Positions 1 through 9,360 are shown, counted from the first letter of the stretch. The stretch: 64,000 nt of DNA from Pararobbsia alpina (GCF_902859895.1 NZ_CADIKM010000002.1:1-64000); one strand, 5' to 3'. Notes: generated from the letters alone by a model not told the origin. Numbers and translations are program-made.

Positions 1-1
1 C

Positions 2-475
2 TGCGCGCGTGAAGCGATACAGCCCAACCAGGTGATTCTGCATTCGGATAACGGCGGCCCGATGAAAGGCGCAACGATGCTCGCCACCCTCCAGGCGCTG
101 GGTGTCATGCCGTCGTCGAGTCGCCCGGGCGTGAGCAACGACAACCCTTATTCCGAGTCGCTGTTCAAAACCCTGAAGTACCGGCCCGCTTACCCACTGA
201 AGGCGTTCGATACCCTGTTCGCCGCGCGCACCTGGGTGAGCGCACTGGTGCGCTGGTACAACCATGAACATCGTCACAGCGCGATCCGTTGCGTGACGCC
301 GGCGCAGCGTCATGAGAACCTCGACCAGGACATCCTGGACCGACGTGTGGCGCTCTACGAGACTGCACGGCAGCGTAATCCGCTGCGCTGGAAAGGCCGC
401 ACGCGCAACTGGCAGCGAGTACGTGCTGTGCACCTGAACCCGGATCGAAAATTTCCGTCACTGTGTCCTGCCTAA
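2..475 (+). CDS. IS3-family transposase (OrfB), C-terminal part, 5' truncated by window edge
   Basis: This is the C-terminal half of a DDE integrase-core transposase; the frame is open to the left edge, so the gene begins outside the window. The motif HSDNG carries the second catalytic Asp, and NPYSESLFKTLKYRP carries the catalytic Glu about 35 residues later, the arrangement of IS3-family OrfB. The following WYNHEHRHSAIRCVTPAQRH segment is the usual rve-domain tail. The product would cut and join IS ends. The IS terminal repeat was not found with confidence downstream. It marks the left side of a region full of mobile-element debris. The IS3 subgroup was not determined. Confidence 0.85.
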   Translation, partial: CAREAIQPNQVILHSDNGGPMKGATMLATLQALGVMPSSSRPGVSNDNPYSESLFKTLKYRPAYPLKAFDTLFAARTWVSALVRWYNHEHRHSAIRCVTPAQRHENLDQDILDRRVALYETARQRNPLRWKGRTRNWQRVRAVHLNPDRKFPSLCPA

Positions 476-540
476 CCGCGTGCGTTGCGGAAGCGATCGA
501 GGTACAGACGATTCAGCCGGATAGCTTTGGGTTGTCCGCA

Positions 541-1602
541 CTAAAGGAACTTCCGGATCGACGCCAGATTGCGCTTCAGACGACCCGCTACAACAGCCTC
601 ATGGATCTTCGCGACCATTAAGTCGTCTTCCGACATGGCAGAACCAGGGCTCACGTCGTTAGCGACCGACTCACCCTCGGCAATGGTCGCGGCGTGAATG
701 GCAGTCTGCTCAATACAACCAACCGGTGTCGCCTTCGGTATCGGCGCGACCGCTTCCGGTTGCGACGAAGTCGCATTTCGGTCGGACGCAACTGCCTTCC
801 GACCGAGAGCGGCCGCGCCGAGTCCTGCGAAATACCAGGCGAAGCAGGCTGTGCCTTCGAGCACGACCACATACGCGAAATCCAGCAGCAGACTCAGTCG
901 CGCTTCGGTCGTACCGAGCCAGTTTGCGACCAGCGAGGTCACAGGATTGGCCCGGCGCGACTCCCGCAGCTCTTCCGCGCGACTGGCCTGGGCGCGCAAC
1001 CAGTCTTGCTTGGTCTCGCGACGCTTCGCCTCATTCGCCTCGGCATTCAACGCTCCAAGCTGGGCCGAAAGATCCGGGCACGCAAGCCTCGGCGATCGCC
1101 CATGCAGCGACGCGCGTCAACATGCGCCAGATCTATACTGACCGTCGCGATGTCCTGCGCGATAGTCGTGTGAGGCTACGACCCGGTAGCGCGTCCACGA
1201 CCGAAGGCGCCGCGACTACCGGAACGGTTTGCGTCCGCTGATCTGCGGCGTGCTGATGCGCAAACGCGAGAACGTCCACCTGACCCCACAGTACCACGGA
1301 GAGTGCGACGAGCCACAGAGCGACCAAAACGATTCGTGCGGACAACGGCACGTACCGCCAGAGCATCGGCGCCAGATGCGCGCAGAGCACCGTCCCCAGG
1401 GATGGCGCAACTCTCCAGGCCTGCTCCGGTACTGTACCGGCACGCTTGAGGCCATTCGAACACGGTGATCGGCATAGATAGCAGAGGTAAACAACGCCAC
1501 CGCCAACGCGATCTTTTGCATTGTGCCCGGCGTAACGACTGCTGAAGTTTCGGTAGTGGTGGTCGGATTACCAACCGGCGAGTTGAGACTGATGTCGCTC
1601 AT
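541..1602 (-). pseudogene. Multi-frameshifted integral membrane protein of the island
   Basis: Three minus-strand frames must be joined to read one protein. The start frame (from 1602) gives a short hydrophilic leader and a hydrophobic segment ending around AIYADHRVR. A second frame (1133-1390) carries a strong membrane segment containing LVALWLVALSVVLWGQ. A third frame around 1130-1160 reads TIAQDIATVSIDLAHV. The last frame (541-1050) starts at LNAEANEAKRRETK and contains the membrane stretch YVVVLEGTACFAWYF. At least three shifts are needed, so the gene is probably dead. It lies downstream of, and in line with, the Gp2-type replication gene, so it was probably part of the same element. Function unknown. 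The intactness of the last 169 codons leaves a small chance that this part is still made. Confidence 0.6.
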
Positions 1603-1819
1603 CGTTCAGATCCTTCTCGTGCCAGAATCGCGCGACGAACACGTTTTGTTGAGTCAAATTGCATCCGCAGTGTATCTGCAGCAACCCGTTGAAGATTCCA
1701 CGCTGACGCCGTTTCGCCCCTACTTCCAACAGCGTGTCGAACGTAGGCACGCACGCGGAACCTGCGCCGCATTCGAATGGCCGCCACGAGCCGATTACAG
1801 CCCCCCTGGCGACCTTTGC

Positions 1820-3043
1820 TCAGCCGTCGCCCACACCAATTGCATCAAAGCCATCACGGCCCTGTTTAACCGTGCTGATCCGCATCAGAGCCGTCACATC
1901 TGTACCCGTGTTCTCAAGCGGATCCGCCTGCGTGCGGACCGTCGGATCACCATCGAGCTTCGGCTTCAAACTACGCGGACGCCCTAGCTTTCTTTTCTCC
2001 CTAACCTGACTGGTGCCGAACAGATGGCTGCCACCAAGCCGCACTTTCAGGAACTGGTCAGCCTTGGCCATGTAGCAGATGTTGATGCGCAGTGCTTTAC
2101 GTTTGGCGTCATCATCCCAGCCGATCTCGCCCGTACCGATGCCATGGCCGTACTTCTCATGAAACGCTTTTTCCGCATTGCTGTTCCAGTACTTCCCCTT
2201 ACCGCCCGTCACCTTCACCCAGTATTTGCCGATCTGTTTTGCGATATACACGTCCCGACACGAATCTGTCGAATAGAAGATCAGCACATGCAAGTGCAGA
2301 CCAGAATCGTCACCTTGCTCGATCTTCCAAATGTAGTCGACGATGCCCCGCAGCAAGTTGTTCGTACGGCAGTTATTAAAGAACTTCTTGCGATGCTGCT
2401 GGATCTCCTCCAGCGCGATGCTGGATCGATATTGCAGTTCATAGCCAAAATGCAGCATCAAAACAAGCTGACGCGCCCTGTTCGCGAATACCTTCTGCTC
2501 AATCGCCAGCCCCTTTGCTTCATTACGCTCAGCGTTGCGTCTACGTATCCGGAGCCGCTCACGGAACTGCGGCGACCCGACGATCTCGGCAGCCTTGGCG
2601 AGCACGTCATCGAACAGTTGCTGGGGCAGCCTGCCTGTGACGGGATGAGGCACATTGCCATGGAACGGAGCATGGTCAGGATGCAGAGCTTTCACTATTA
2701 GCGCCTCACGCAACGCCTCCACATGCGGGCTATAGACGTACCGCTCATCAAAGGCGTAGTGTTGAAAGAAAAAATATACGTCGAAAAAGTACCGCTTGCC
2801 TAAGGGCGTCGCAACCGGTACCAGTCTATTCTTGCTGTCACGTTCCCATGTGAAGCCCACCCCGCCCTTGCAGAACTCAACTTCACGCATAAGCGCGTCC
2901 ATATCAGCCAGCACTGGACCCATCAGATCAAAATCAGGATGCTTCACGACGCCTTCCTTTCCTTCCATTTCCTCCCCCTCGGTATTCCTCACCGAATCGC
3001 TGTATTCGCATATCTTGCTGAAATCATCTTCTTCGTACGACAT
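1820..3043 (-). CDS. Inovirus-type Gp2 / YagK-YfjJ family HUH replication protein
   Basis: An intact 407-residue protein. The C-terminal half has the features of the inovirus Gp2/YagK-YfjJ family: a HUH metal-binding motif (HLH, residues about 250-252, within GLHLHVLIFY), a KGKYWNSNAEKAF block, and a Y-x-x-K motif (YMAK, about 324-327) that fits the catalytic tyrosine of rolling-circle initiators. Such proteins are thought to nick a single-strand origin of satellite or filamentous-phage-like elements. The start at 3043 has AGGTGA upstream. The gene reads into the broken membrane-protein gene, and a long AT-rich region with hairpins lies upstream and could hold its origin. No inovirus coat or morphogenesis genes are nearby, so this is a satellite or remnant rather than a full prophage. 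Nicking activity is inferred from motifs. Confidence 0.8.
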   Translation of the reverse strand: MSYEEDDFSKICEYSDSVRNTEGEEMEGKEGVVKHPDFDLMGPVLADMDALMREVEFCKGGVGFTWERDSKNRLVPVATPLGKRYFFDVYFFFQHYAFDERYVYSPHVEALREALIVKALHPDHAPFHGNVPHPVTGRLPQQLFDDVLAKAAEIVGSPQFRERLRIRRRNAERNEAKGLAIEQKVFANRARQLVLMLHFGYELQYRSSIALEEIQQHRKKFFNNCRTNNLLRGIVDYIWKIEQGDDSGLHLHVLIFYSTDSCRDVYIAKQIGKYWVKVTGGKGKYWNSNAEKAFHEKYGHGIGTGEIGWDDDAKRKALRINICYMAKADQFLKVRLGGSHLFGTSQVREKRKLGRPRSLKPKLDGDPTVRTQADPLENTGTDVTALMRISTVKQGRDGFDAIGVGDG

Positions 3044-3502
3044 GATTGATCACCTGTTCAAGCTAGTGCAGAGAGCGCAACCGAGTGCTGCTCACTGCTG
3101 GTTTGTTCGATTAGTTCATGGTGAGCGCATCACCTTCTCATTGTTTTTCGGTACAACATCACTACTGATGTTCGTTCCTTATTTAAGGGACTTGGAACAA
3201 CGCATCTGTTGCTCCATGGGAGAATTAAATAGTCGACCAACAAGAAAGCGATCTCTTGCATGCAAATCAACATTCATCAATGACACAAAGCATCTATACC
3301 AAAACACCGACCGCACTACTCATTAACAAAAAACGTCTATCGATCTGAACATCTGTCATTGCATTGTTTATTGGTTGTATACCCCCCTACCATCACATCC
3401 TCTTTAGTCTATTATTATTTTTAACCCTCCATTTCATAAGACCCATAAATCTTACCCCTCAATATCTCAGCGATTAACGCAATTTCTTCGAATTAAAGTA
3501 CT

Positions 3503-3550
3503 GGTCACATCGTAAATTCAACCTCTTTCTTCATATACATACTTGTGACC
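3503..3550. repeat. Inverted repeat GGTCACA/TGTGACC upstream of the HUH gene
   Basis: Perfect 7-bp arms (3503-3509 and 3544-3550) with a 34-nt AT-rich spacer. Could be a protein-binding site or a cruciform for the replication protein; no direct proof. Confidence 0.35.
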
Positions 3551-3578
3551 GGATAAAATAGTCGATATAAACCCTGCC

Positions 3579-3604
3579 GACCACCAAGCGAACTTGGCGC
3601 GGTC
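3579..3604. repeat. Compact hairpin, CCAAG-CGAA-CTTGG core
   Basis: A 5-bp GC-rich stem with a CGAA tetraloop, extended by GACC/GGTC outer arms. It lies 30 nt from the inverted repeat at 3503-3550. Rolling-circle origins often carry such a nick-site hairpin, so it is a candidate origin element. It is not followed by a T tract, so a terminator is less likely. Confidence 0.35.
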
Positions 3605-4274
3605 AGCATCCGAAAGGTGTTCCCACAACCGGCCTAGACGTGAGATGAAAGCCCGTTATGGTCGTAGATTGTGTTTATCGATCTAACTTGTGTACATTCG
3701 ATGCAGCTTCTGTCGCCCCCTCTTTCCAATCCTGCTTTGACGCTCTCCGGGTGCACCTTACGCCATGGCGACATGTTTATTCTGGCAGTTGCACTGCTTC
3801 GTCAAACCTCCTCTTTTCATTTAATCGCTTCGTTTTCCAATTGCCATACTACCGATGAGCTACGCATCCACCACCGCAATTCAGGCATCTCCCATAACAG
3901 ATTCACCGTGTCCTGCTTAATTATTCCCGTCAATCCTGCTTTGTTGATTTATAAAAATCCTCCATATCACCGACATTTATTTGACCAGAATTTCGCAATC
4001 TTTCGCTTAAATTACCCATTCGGCAATTTCCCGAGATTGACATCCACCGCCTTTTTCGCGCAATAATCGATCATAAAAACGACATTTAAAACTCTGGGGC
4101 CAGAAACGAACTATAGAGAAAGAACGAGAATGATCAAGGGCATGAACAAGGCGTTTCTCGACGATCTCCATCTAAACGAATCTCAATCCATCTCGATCCA
4201 GTGAATATATTTTTCCTGACTCACGAAAATACAACGGTGTGCGACGACGGATACTTGATCCATTTCCAGAAATC

Positions 4275-4300
4275 AAAAAACCAAGACGCAATGCCTTGGC
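4275..4300 (-). terminator. Rho-independent terminator after the small HTH gene
   Basis: On the minus strand a GCCAAG / CTTGGT stem is followed by six T's (AAAAAA at 4275-4280 on the plus strand). It lies about 55 nt after the stop of the HTH gene at 4353. A T run on the other side suggests it may work in both directions. Confidence 0.55.
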
Positions 4301-4352
4301 TTTTTAGTTAGGTGAGCGAGTACCGTGAATTAAGACGGGGAAAGGAGCTGCG

Positions 4353-4565
4353 TTATGCTCCACTACTGATCAACTGTTCGAGCGCGTCCGCCTGCCACAG
4401 TAACCGGCGGTTCAGTAACTTGATGGGGCGTAACCCAAAGTAGCTACCCGTTTGTGAGTAGCGCTTTCGGATGGACTGCGCGCTCATCGCGAGCGCCATG
4501 GCAAGTTCCTCTGTTGTGAGAAACCCACGATCGTCTGCGGCGTCCGCACGTGGATCATTATTCAT
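4353..4565 (-). CDS. Small HTH DNA-binding protein (AlpA/excisionase-like)
   Basis: 70 residues. After an acidic leader, FLTTEELAMALAMSAQSIRKR looks like a MerR/AlpA-type helix-turn-helix, and the tail ends in RRLLWQADALEQLI, as in small excisionase/AlpA-like proteins that read 'tree, helix-turn-helix, wing'. The start at 4565 follows GGAG with 6-nt spacing. Such proteins commonly control integrase or replication genes of satellite elements; here it lies between the unknown 336-aa gene and the Gp2-type replication gene, all on the same strand, which fits. The exact family assignment is tentative. Confidence 0.65.
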   Translation of the reverse strand: MNNDPRADAADDRGFLTTEELAMALAMSAQSIRKRYSQTGSYFGLRPIKLLNRRLLWQADALEQLISSGA

Positions 4566-5007
4566 GTCGACTCCGGTATGTATGGAAATTTAGGTCCGCG
4601 CCGCACAAATCCACGCCTCTTACTGAGGATCAATCTTGCGGCACGACACAGAGTCTTAATCAACGTGCGAACGTCCCGCCCTCCCGCCGTATCTGATTTC
4701 CAGTCTTTAAGCGGGTTCCCGGGAGACGACACCGGAAGTGGACCGGACGTTGCCGCGGCAACTACCCGTTGGACACAAGCCATGAAAACGAAAATGGAAG
4801 AAGGAATCTCGGCTGTCGGTAGCGCTAACCTCGTCATGGGTAGCTACGGCAATCACCAAAAGACCGAGCGTATGATCTGAGTTCAACTGCGGCAGGAGAA
4901 ATATGCTTGATGCAAAGTCAGCGTCCTCCGCTAGCAGCAACAGGCCCTCCGGGGAAGGAAAGCATGAAGGCTGCGCCATTACCAATAGCTACACGGAAAA
5001 AAGTACG
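4566..5007. other. Intergenic region of the island, no convincing gene
   Basis: An open frame at 4562-4837 (minus) overlaps the HTH start by ATGA but has no recognisable domain and no good ribosome binding site, so it is not called. It probably holds the promoter of the HTH gene. Confidence 0.4.
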
Positions 5008-6018
5008 TTAGCCGGTAAAATCCGGTCGATTGCGCAACCTTTCAGCCTCCCGCTCCCAGATCGTTCGCCAAGCCTTGAGGGACGCCTGTCTCTCAAATAC
5101 AGCGTCGAGTAGCACGAGCGAAATGTTCCCTTTGACATGCAGCCAACTCGCAACCACCACGGGGTCCCACATAGCCCCCATCCCCTGAGAACTTTTTCCG
5201 ACCCGGGCCGATTTGAGACCCGCCGGTGGATCGGACAAAGTTTTTTTCCACCTTTCCTCTCCGCCCTCGGATGCTCCGCGGTGGCGGAATTTATAAAACA
5301 AAAGAGCAATTAATTTTGTACCAACGGGCGGCGGATCTGCGGCCTCAACCTTTATTCGAACGTCTTCAGTCGAGACAGGCACGGACGGTTCGACGACGCT
5401 TTCGGATGGCGGAGCTGACAATGGCCCACGAGGAATGCCTACGCGATCGAGGAACGCAACCATATCCGTTAGATCGAATCCAACGTCCACAACAAGATGC
5501 AAATATCGCGGCGTGTTAACCGGCTGCTGCGGGCATTCTCTTGCGTAATCAGCTGCTGTGAGACCTTGAGTACGCCATCGGTTCCCAAGGCTAATCATTC
5601 GAAGGCCCCCACCATTCAAACTAGGAATTTCGGGCTCTGCAGCCATCCTTCGGACATGAAAACTCTTGTCGAATTCTTCCCACTGCCAATACCACTTGGC
5701 CTGTTCCCTCAAAAACTCCATGCCATCCTCACGCGCGGCACCAGTAGGAAGCGGATATCCTGTGCCGCCCCGATAATCTAGCCATTGTGGACGTAACGGA
5801 GCGCTCGTCATCTGTAGATCGCGATTTAGCAGTGATGCAGCTTTGCTATATCGGGCAGCTTTTTCGCACGGATCTCGCAGCGCGCCAAGATCATCTGGCG
5901 TCACCTGCCTCATTCCATCCGGCGTCACTAGCCTTACCCGATCTGGGAGGTTCGTATGATCAGCAATCTCGCACAAGACACGATCTAACGAAACAAACTG
6001 CGTGTGCCGATGCACCAT
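5008..6018 (-). CDS. Hypothetical protein beside the integrase (336 aa)
   Basis: Not recognised. It is a soluble 336-residue protein without a signal peptide or membrane segments. The N-terminal two thirds are rich in W, R and P (for example PQWLDYRGGTGYPLP). A proline-rich linker near residue 200 leads to a basic C-terminal part ending in REAERLRNRPDFTG. The start at 6018 is well supported by GGAG five nt upstream. The gene follows the broken integrase on the same strand after a 70-nt gap, so it was probably cargo or an accessory gene of the integrated element. The frame is intact, unlike its two pseudogene neighbours. Confidence 0.55.
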   Translation of the reverse strand: MVHRHTQFVSLDRVLCEIADHTNLPDRVRLVTPDGMRQVTPDDLGALRDPCEKAARYSKAASLLNRDLQMTSAPLRPQWLDYRGGTGYPLPTGAAREDGMEFLREQAKWYWQWEEFDKSFHVRRMAAEPEIPSLNGGGLRMISLGNRWRTQGLTAADYARECPQQPVNTPRYLHLVVDVGFDLTDMVAFLDRVGIPRGPLSAPPSESVVEPSVPVSTEDVRIKVEAADPPPVGTKLIALLFYKFRHRGASEGGEERWKKTLSDPPAGLKSARVGKSSQGMGAMWDPVVVASWLHVKGNISLVLLDAVFERQASLKAWRTIWEREAERLRNRPDFTG

Positions 6019-6088
6019 TCTTACTCCGGGAAAGCATTAGGTTCGACCACTTCGAGCACAGGAAGTCTTTTACGGACACGGCAGGCAG

Positions 6089-6963
6089 TCACGTTCGGTC
6101 CTCGCTCAAACTAACGCCTGCTTGCTCCAGCATCCATGCTTCGATTTTATCGTGCCACATCCGAAGGAGGTCAAGCGGACGACGTCGATAGTGTTTCACT
6201 GCGATCGCAGACGGTTTGTGACCCTGTATCTGGGCCACTACACCGACCGGCACCTCGCACCACTCCGACAATGTGCCGAACGAGCGGCGTAACCCGTGCA
6301 GAGTGACATGAGCTAGGTCCTGCGGAAAGTGCCTGGTTATGCGCGATCCGAGGCGCTGCGATCTTGCCCTCCGCGGCGGTCTTGCTTGGGCGAAGGCGAC
6401 CACTGCTCGCCCTTTTCTGCGAGCCTCGCCGCCTGCCGCTTGTTCGTTGGAGTCTCGTTGAGTCGCTTCAGATTTAACAACAAGCTTGCCAGATAAGGTG
6501 TCAGCGAGATAGTCCGGCCACCGGTTCCCTCTACCTTGTCATCGAGGACAAGACTACGCCATCGAAAATCAACATCATCCCATCGGAGCGCCGCCAATTC
6601 TTCGCGCTGCGCGCCGGTAATCAGCAGGCCCTGCAAATAAGCGCCAATAACCTGATTGGCGATCGCACGTACACCCGCAAACCATACTTTCAATCGTCCG
6701 CATGGCTCGCAGTTCAGCCGCCTCGCGGAGGTCGCAGCAGAATCTGGATGCCGCGGTCCAATGCGTTTCGCCGCTGCGGACCCTGACCCGCGGTGATGTG
6801 ATCGTTCGGGATGATCTGAACGGTGGCGGGAACCCGAACACTCGACGCACGGATTATGAGTCGGATTCATCTTGCCGTGGCGGTCGCGACCATTGCGCGT
6901 ATGGCCTATGTAAACGTCCCGGTGCGCTAGGGAAACGCTAATCAATGAGCCTGTCGTCCGCAT
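6089..6963 (-). pseudogene. Tyrosine site-specific integrase, frameshifted and N-terminally degraded
   Basis: The catalytic domain is clear but split over two frames. The first frame (part of 6337-6963) reads LLITGAQREELAALRWDDVDF and RTISLTPYLASLLL, with the box I Arg region. The second (6089-6403) has HGLRRSFG (box II H-x-x-R), GHKPSA (second His) and HYRRRP with the catalytic Tyr. The shift falls around 6340-6400, where the reading EQWSPS in one frame meets VVAFAQ in the other. The N-terminal arm- and core-binding domains cannot be read in any single frame above about 6700. The enzyme would have integrated the island, probably at the tRNA-Ala 2.3 kb to the right. It is almost surely inactive, so the island can no longer excise by itself. 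A single-base sequencing error at the shift cannot be excluded. Confidence 0.8.
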
Positions 6964-7060
6964 AACGGACGAGGCAGGTTGCGATTTTCAGATTGGCGAA
7001 GGAATTTGACGACACTCGACGTGAGTTTCGCGCGTATTCGGGCCTCACGTCCCGTGTTTT

Positions 7061-8041
7061 TCACACACATGACGGACTGCTCCCATGAGTCGAGCGCAGC
7101 TGATTTTTCGCGATCACCAGGTTCGCCAGCGCGAACAGGCTGAATAGCTGCGCCGTGTTCTTGGCTAGACCCTTGTAGCGGACCTTGCGATGACGAAACA
7201 GGTTCTTCACGACATGAAACGGATGCTCAACCCGCGCGCGGATCTGCGCCTTGGTTCGCTCAACCGCGATCACCAGGTCCTTCAGCGGGCCTTCCTGCAT
7301 CGCCTTGATCTTTCCGCGCTTGGCCGCCACACGCCACTTCACCGGCTTGCCCTTCATCTCGTCGCGTTTGTCCACGCCGAGGTAACCCGCGTCGCCAAAA
7401 GCTTCCTCTTTATGCCCGTGAAGCAGGACATGGGCCTGCGACACATCAGACACGTTGGCCGCGGTGCCCACCACGCTATGCACCAGGCCCGAATCGGCGT
7501 CGACTCCGATGTGGGCCTTCATCCCGAAGTGCCACTCGTTACCCTTCTTCGTCTGATGCATCTCCGGGTCTCGGCTCTTCTCAGCGTTCTTGGTCGACGG
7601 CGGCGCTTCGATGATCGTCGCGTCGACCAGCGTGCCTTCCTTCATCATCAGTCCGCGCTCACACAGCGAGATGCCGATCTCGTCGAACACCTTCCGCGTA
7701 AGCTCACGCTCGACCGGCAGACGCCGGAACTTCAACAGCGTGGTCGCATCCGGCGCGTTCTCGACGGCCAGATTGATGCCGGCGAAGGCGCGCATCGCCA
7801 TGCTGTCGTACAGCGCGTCTTCCAGCCCTTCGTCCGACAAGCCGTACCACTGCTGCAGAAAGTAGATTCGCAGCATCCGTTCCAGGCCAATCGGCGGCCG
7901 GCCTCGCTCGCCCTTCGGGTAGTACGGCGCGATGACCGACAGCAGCCGCGACCACGGCACGACCTTCTCCATCTCGGCGAGAAAGCGTTGCCGCTTGGTC
8001 ACGCGCTTCTTGCCCGCACTTTCCGCTTCCGCGAAACCCAT
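7061..8041 (-). CDS. IS5-family transposase
   Basis: A full-length DDE transposase of about 326 residues from the chosen start. The N-terminal part has RKR-rich text and GRPPIGLERMLRIYFLQQWY, typical of the IS5 DUF772-type domain. The core has TLVDATIIEAP (first Asp), GMKAHIGVDADSGLVHSV, GDAGYLGVDKR (second Asp) and RARVEHPFHVVKNLF with the catalytic Glu. The open frame extends 26 codons upstream to 8119, but the ATG at 8041 (MGFAEAESAGKK) matches the family start. It sits between the dead integrase and the unknown gene at 8183 and probably jumped into the island. Terminal inverted repeats and target duplications could not be fixed by eye, so the IS borders (about 7040 to 8150) are open. Confidence 0.9.
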   Translation of the reverse strand: MGFAEAESAGKKRVTKRQRFLAEMEKVVPWSRLLSVIAPYYPKGERGRPPIGLERMLRIYFLQQWYGLSDEGLEDALYDSMAMRAFAGINLAVENAPDATTLLKFRRLPVERELTRKVFDEIGISLCERGLMMKEGTLVDATIIEAPPSTKNAEKSRDPEMHQTKKGNEWHFGMKAHIGVDADSGLVHSVVGTAANVSDVSQAHVLLHGHKEEAFGDAGYLGVDKRDEMKGKPVKWRVAAKRGKIKAMQEGPLKDLVIAVERTKAQIRARVEHPFHVVKNLFRHRKVRYKGLAKNTAQLFSLFALANLVIAKNQLRSTHGSSPSCV

Positions 8042-8182
8042 CCGCCGCACAGGTAGCAAATTACATGAGGCAACAACCCCGGCTTGGTAACAAATAACCT
8101 GAGTCAATGCGCCGGCCAAGATAGTTGTCGCTGACCGGCCGTGCTTCTTGACGCTGTCTAACCGACACCTGGGATTTCAATC

Positions 8183-9121
8183 GTGGAAATGAAACAACAC
8201 CCCAAGCGATGGCATCCAGCACTCGCCGAACTGCGCGCGAAGATCAATGAAGACGTAGTTGCTGTGAACCAGCTGAAGAAACAATACGGATGGGACCGGG
8301 CTCACCCCGATAAGATTTATCCACATCGCGTGAATCACGTCTCAGCGACATGGGAGCGTTTCTGCGACGCTGGACAGATTCTGATTGCGACCCACCGCAG
8401 GTCGGTTGCACGTTTGTCCTTGGGAAGCTACGAGCGAGGGCTCGCCCTGCTCAATGCCATCTGCCACGCGACAGAAAAACGCGGCTACGTCGTAAGCATG
8501 GTAGATAGCGAGGAAAGGTTGAGGTTGTCGCGGGATGGTGCTCATGTTGAGTTACGGATCGCCGAAAAAGTGACCCGAGGGCATCGCGCTCGTCCGAATA
8601 ATCTTGGTCAGGCTTGGGACCCAGTGCGAACACTCACCCCGACTGGGCGGCTCGTATTGACCGTCGAACAGCAAGGTGCCGGGCAAGCGGAATTAGTGGA
8701 TCAGCCGGGTAAGTGGCTGGAGGACCAACCCACGGAGATTCTGGCGGCTGTCGCCCGCCAGCACCAAAGGTCGCTAGCGCATGTTGCCGAGCGAGCGCAA
8801 TGGAAGCGCGAAAGCGAGGAGACGGCAATCAGGAGGCGAGAACACGAGTTGAAGGCCCGAGAAGCCCAACGAAAAGGCGAAGTGGAAGCGCAACGCCGTC
8901 TTGCACTTATTTCTGAAGTCGAGGACTGGCATCGAGCTGTGCTGATCCGCGCCTACCTGTCCATGCTGGACAACCGGTTAGCTGATGGAAGCTATGCGAT
9001 AGCCGGCTATGAGCAGTGGCGGGAGTGGGCTCGCAGGGTTGCCGATGACCTCGATCGAAGCAACCAACGGGTTAGCATGGGACAGGCAGCCCCGCCTTCG
9101 CCGGAAAACCCCACCCGCTAA
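8183..9121 (+). CDS. Hypothetical coiled-coil protein between IS5 and tRNA-Ala
   Basis: 312 residues, not recognised. The first half is soluble and mixed alpha/beta. From about residue 200 to 260 a highly charged helix (ERAQWKRESEETAIRRREHE and following) predicts a long coiled coil, after which comes AEVEDW-like text with VLIRAYLSMLDNRLADGSYA, typical of a helical regulator-type tail. The start at 8183 has GTGGA upstream. It is the only plus-strand intact gene of the island interior and lies next to the tRNA end, a common place for cargo. It could be a defence or regulatory protein, but nothing in the sequence proves that. Confidence 0.6.
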   Translation: MEMKQHPKRWHPALAELRAKINEDVVAVNQLKKQYGWDRAHPDKIYPHRVNHVSATWERFCDAGQILIATHRRSVARLSLGSYERGLALLNAICHATEKRGYVVSMVDSEERLRLSRDGAHVELRIAEKVTRGHRARPNNLGQAWDPVRTLTPTGRLVLTVEQQGAGQAELVDQPGKWLEDQPTEILAAVARQHQRSLAHVAERAQWKRESEETAIRRREHELKAREAQRKGEVEAQRRLALISEVEDWHRAVLIRAYLSMLDNRLADGSYAIAGYEQWREWARRVADDLDRSNQRVSMGQAAPPSPENPTR

Positions 9122-9155
9122 GATTTGGATCGAGATGGTTTTAGACGGACCAAAT

Positions 9156-9220
9156 CCGGTTACATGCCGGTTACATGGCACCCGAAAATGAAAAAGGTTG
9201 CACGAAAATTACCTGTAACC
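9156..9220. repeat. Iterated CCGGTTACATG / TGTAACC repeats beside tRNA-Ala
   Basis: Two tandem 11-bp copies of CCGGTTACATG (9156-9166 and 9167-9177) are followed by an inverted TGTAACC (9214-9220). This lies 13 to 77 nt from the 3' end of the tRNA gene. Short iterated sites next to a tRNA attachment site resemble arm-type binding sites of tyrosine integrases; this role is inferred. Confidence 0.4.
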
Positions 9221-9232
9221 CTTTGATTTGAT

Positions 9233-9308
<76 letters not shown>

Positions 9309-9360
9309 AACGAGTCAAGATTCTAGCACAGCCAAATCCCCCTCCCGCAAGAGGCTGGCG

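Larger units (their letters stand above)
3044..4352. other. AT-rich non-coding stretch of the island (possible origin/regulatory region)
   Basis: About 1.3 kb with no convincing gene. It is clearly richer in A and T than the rest of the window, with homopolymer tracts and poly-pyrimidine runs, and the open frames in it (3658-3858, 3671-4066) lack coding character and good ribosome binding sites. It contains a 7-bp inverted repeat (3503-3550), a compact hairpin (3579-3604), a candidate 24-codon ORF (4130-4204) and a terminator hairpin (4275-4300). Its position, directly upstream of an HUH replication gene, suggests an origin or regulatory region, but that is inference. Confidence 0.5.

Noticed and set aside
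1820-3043. Full filamentous prophage
   Set aside because: Only a Gp2-type replication protein is present; no coat, pIII or Zot-like gene in the window.
3658-4066. Two small plus-strand frames in the AT-rich region
   Set aside because: Cys/Phe/Leu/Ser-rich products without domains or good start signals.
4562-4837. 91-codon frame overlapping the HTH gene by ATGA
   Set aside because: No recognisable text, poor ribosome-binding site; the overlap is likely chance.
7020-8170. Terminal inverted repeats of the IS5 element
   Set aside because: A GCCTCA-(N)-GT similarity between both flanks was seen but is too weak to set the IS ends.
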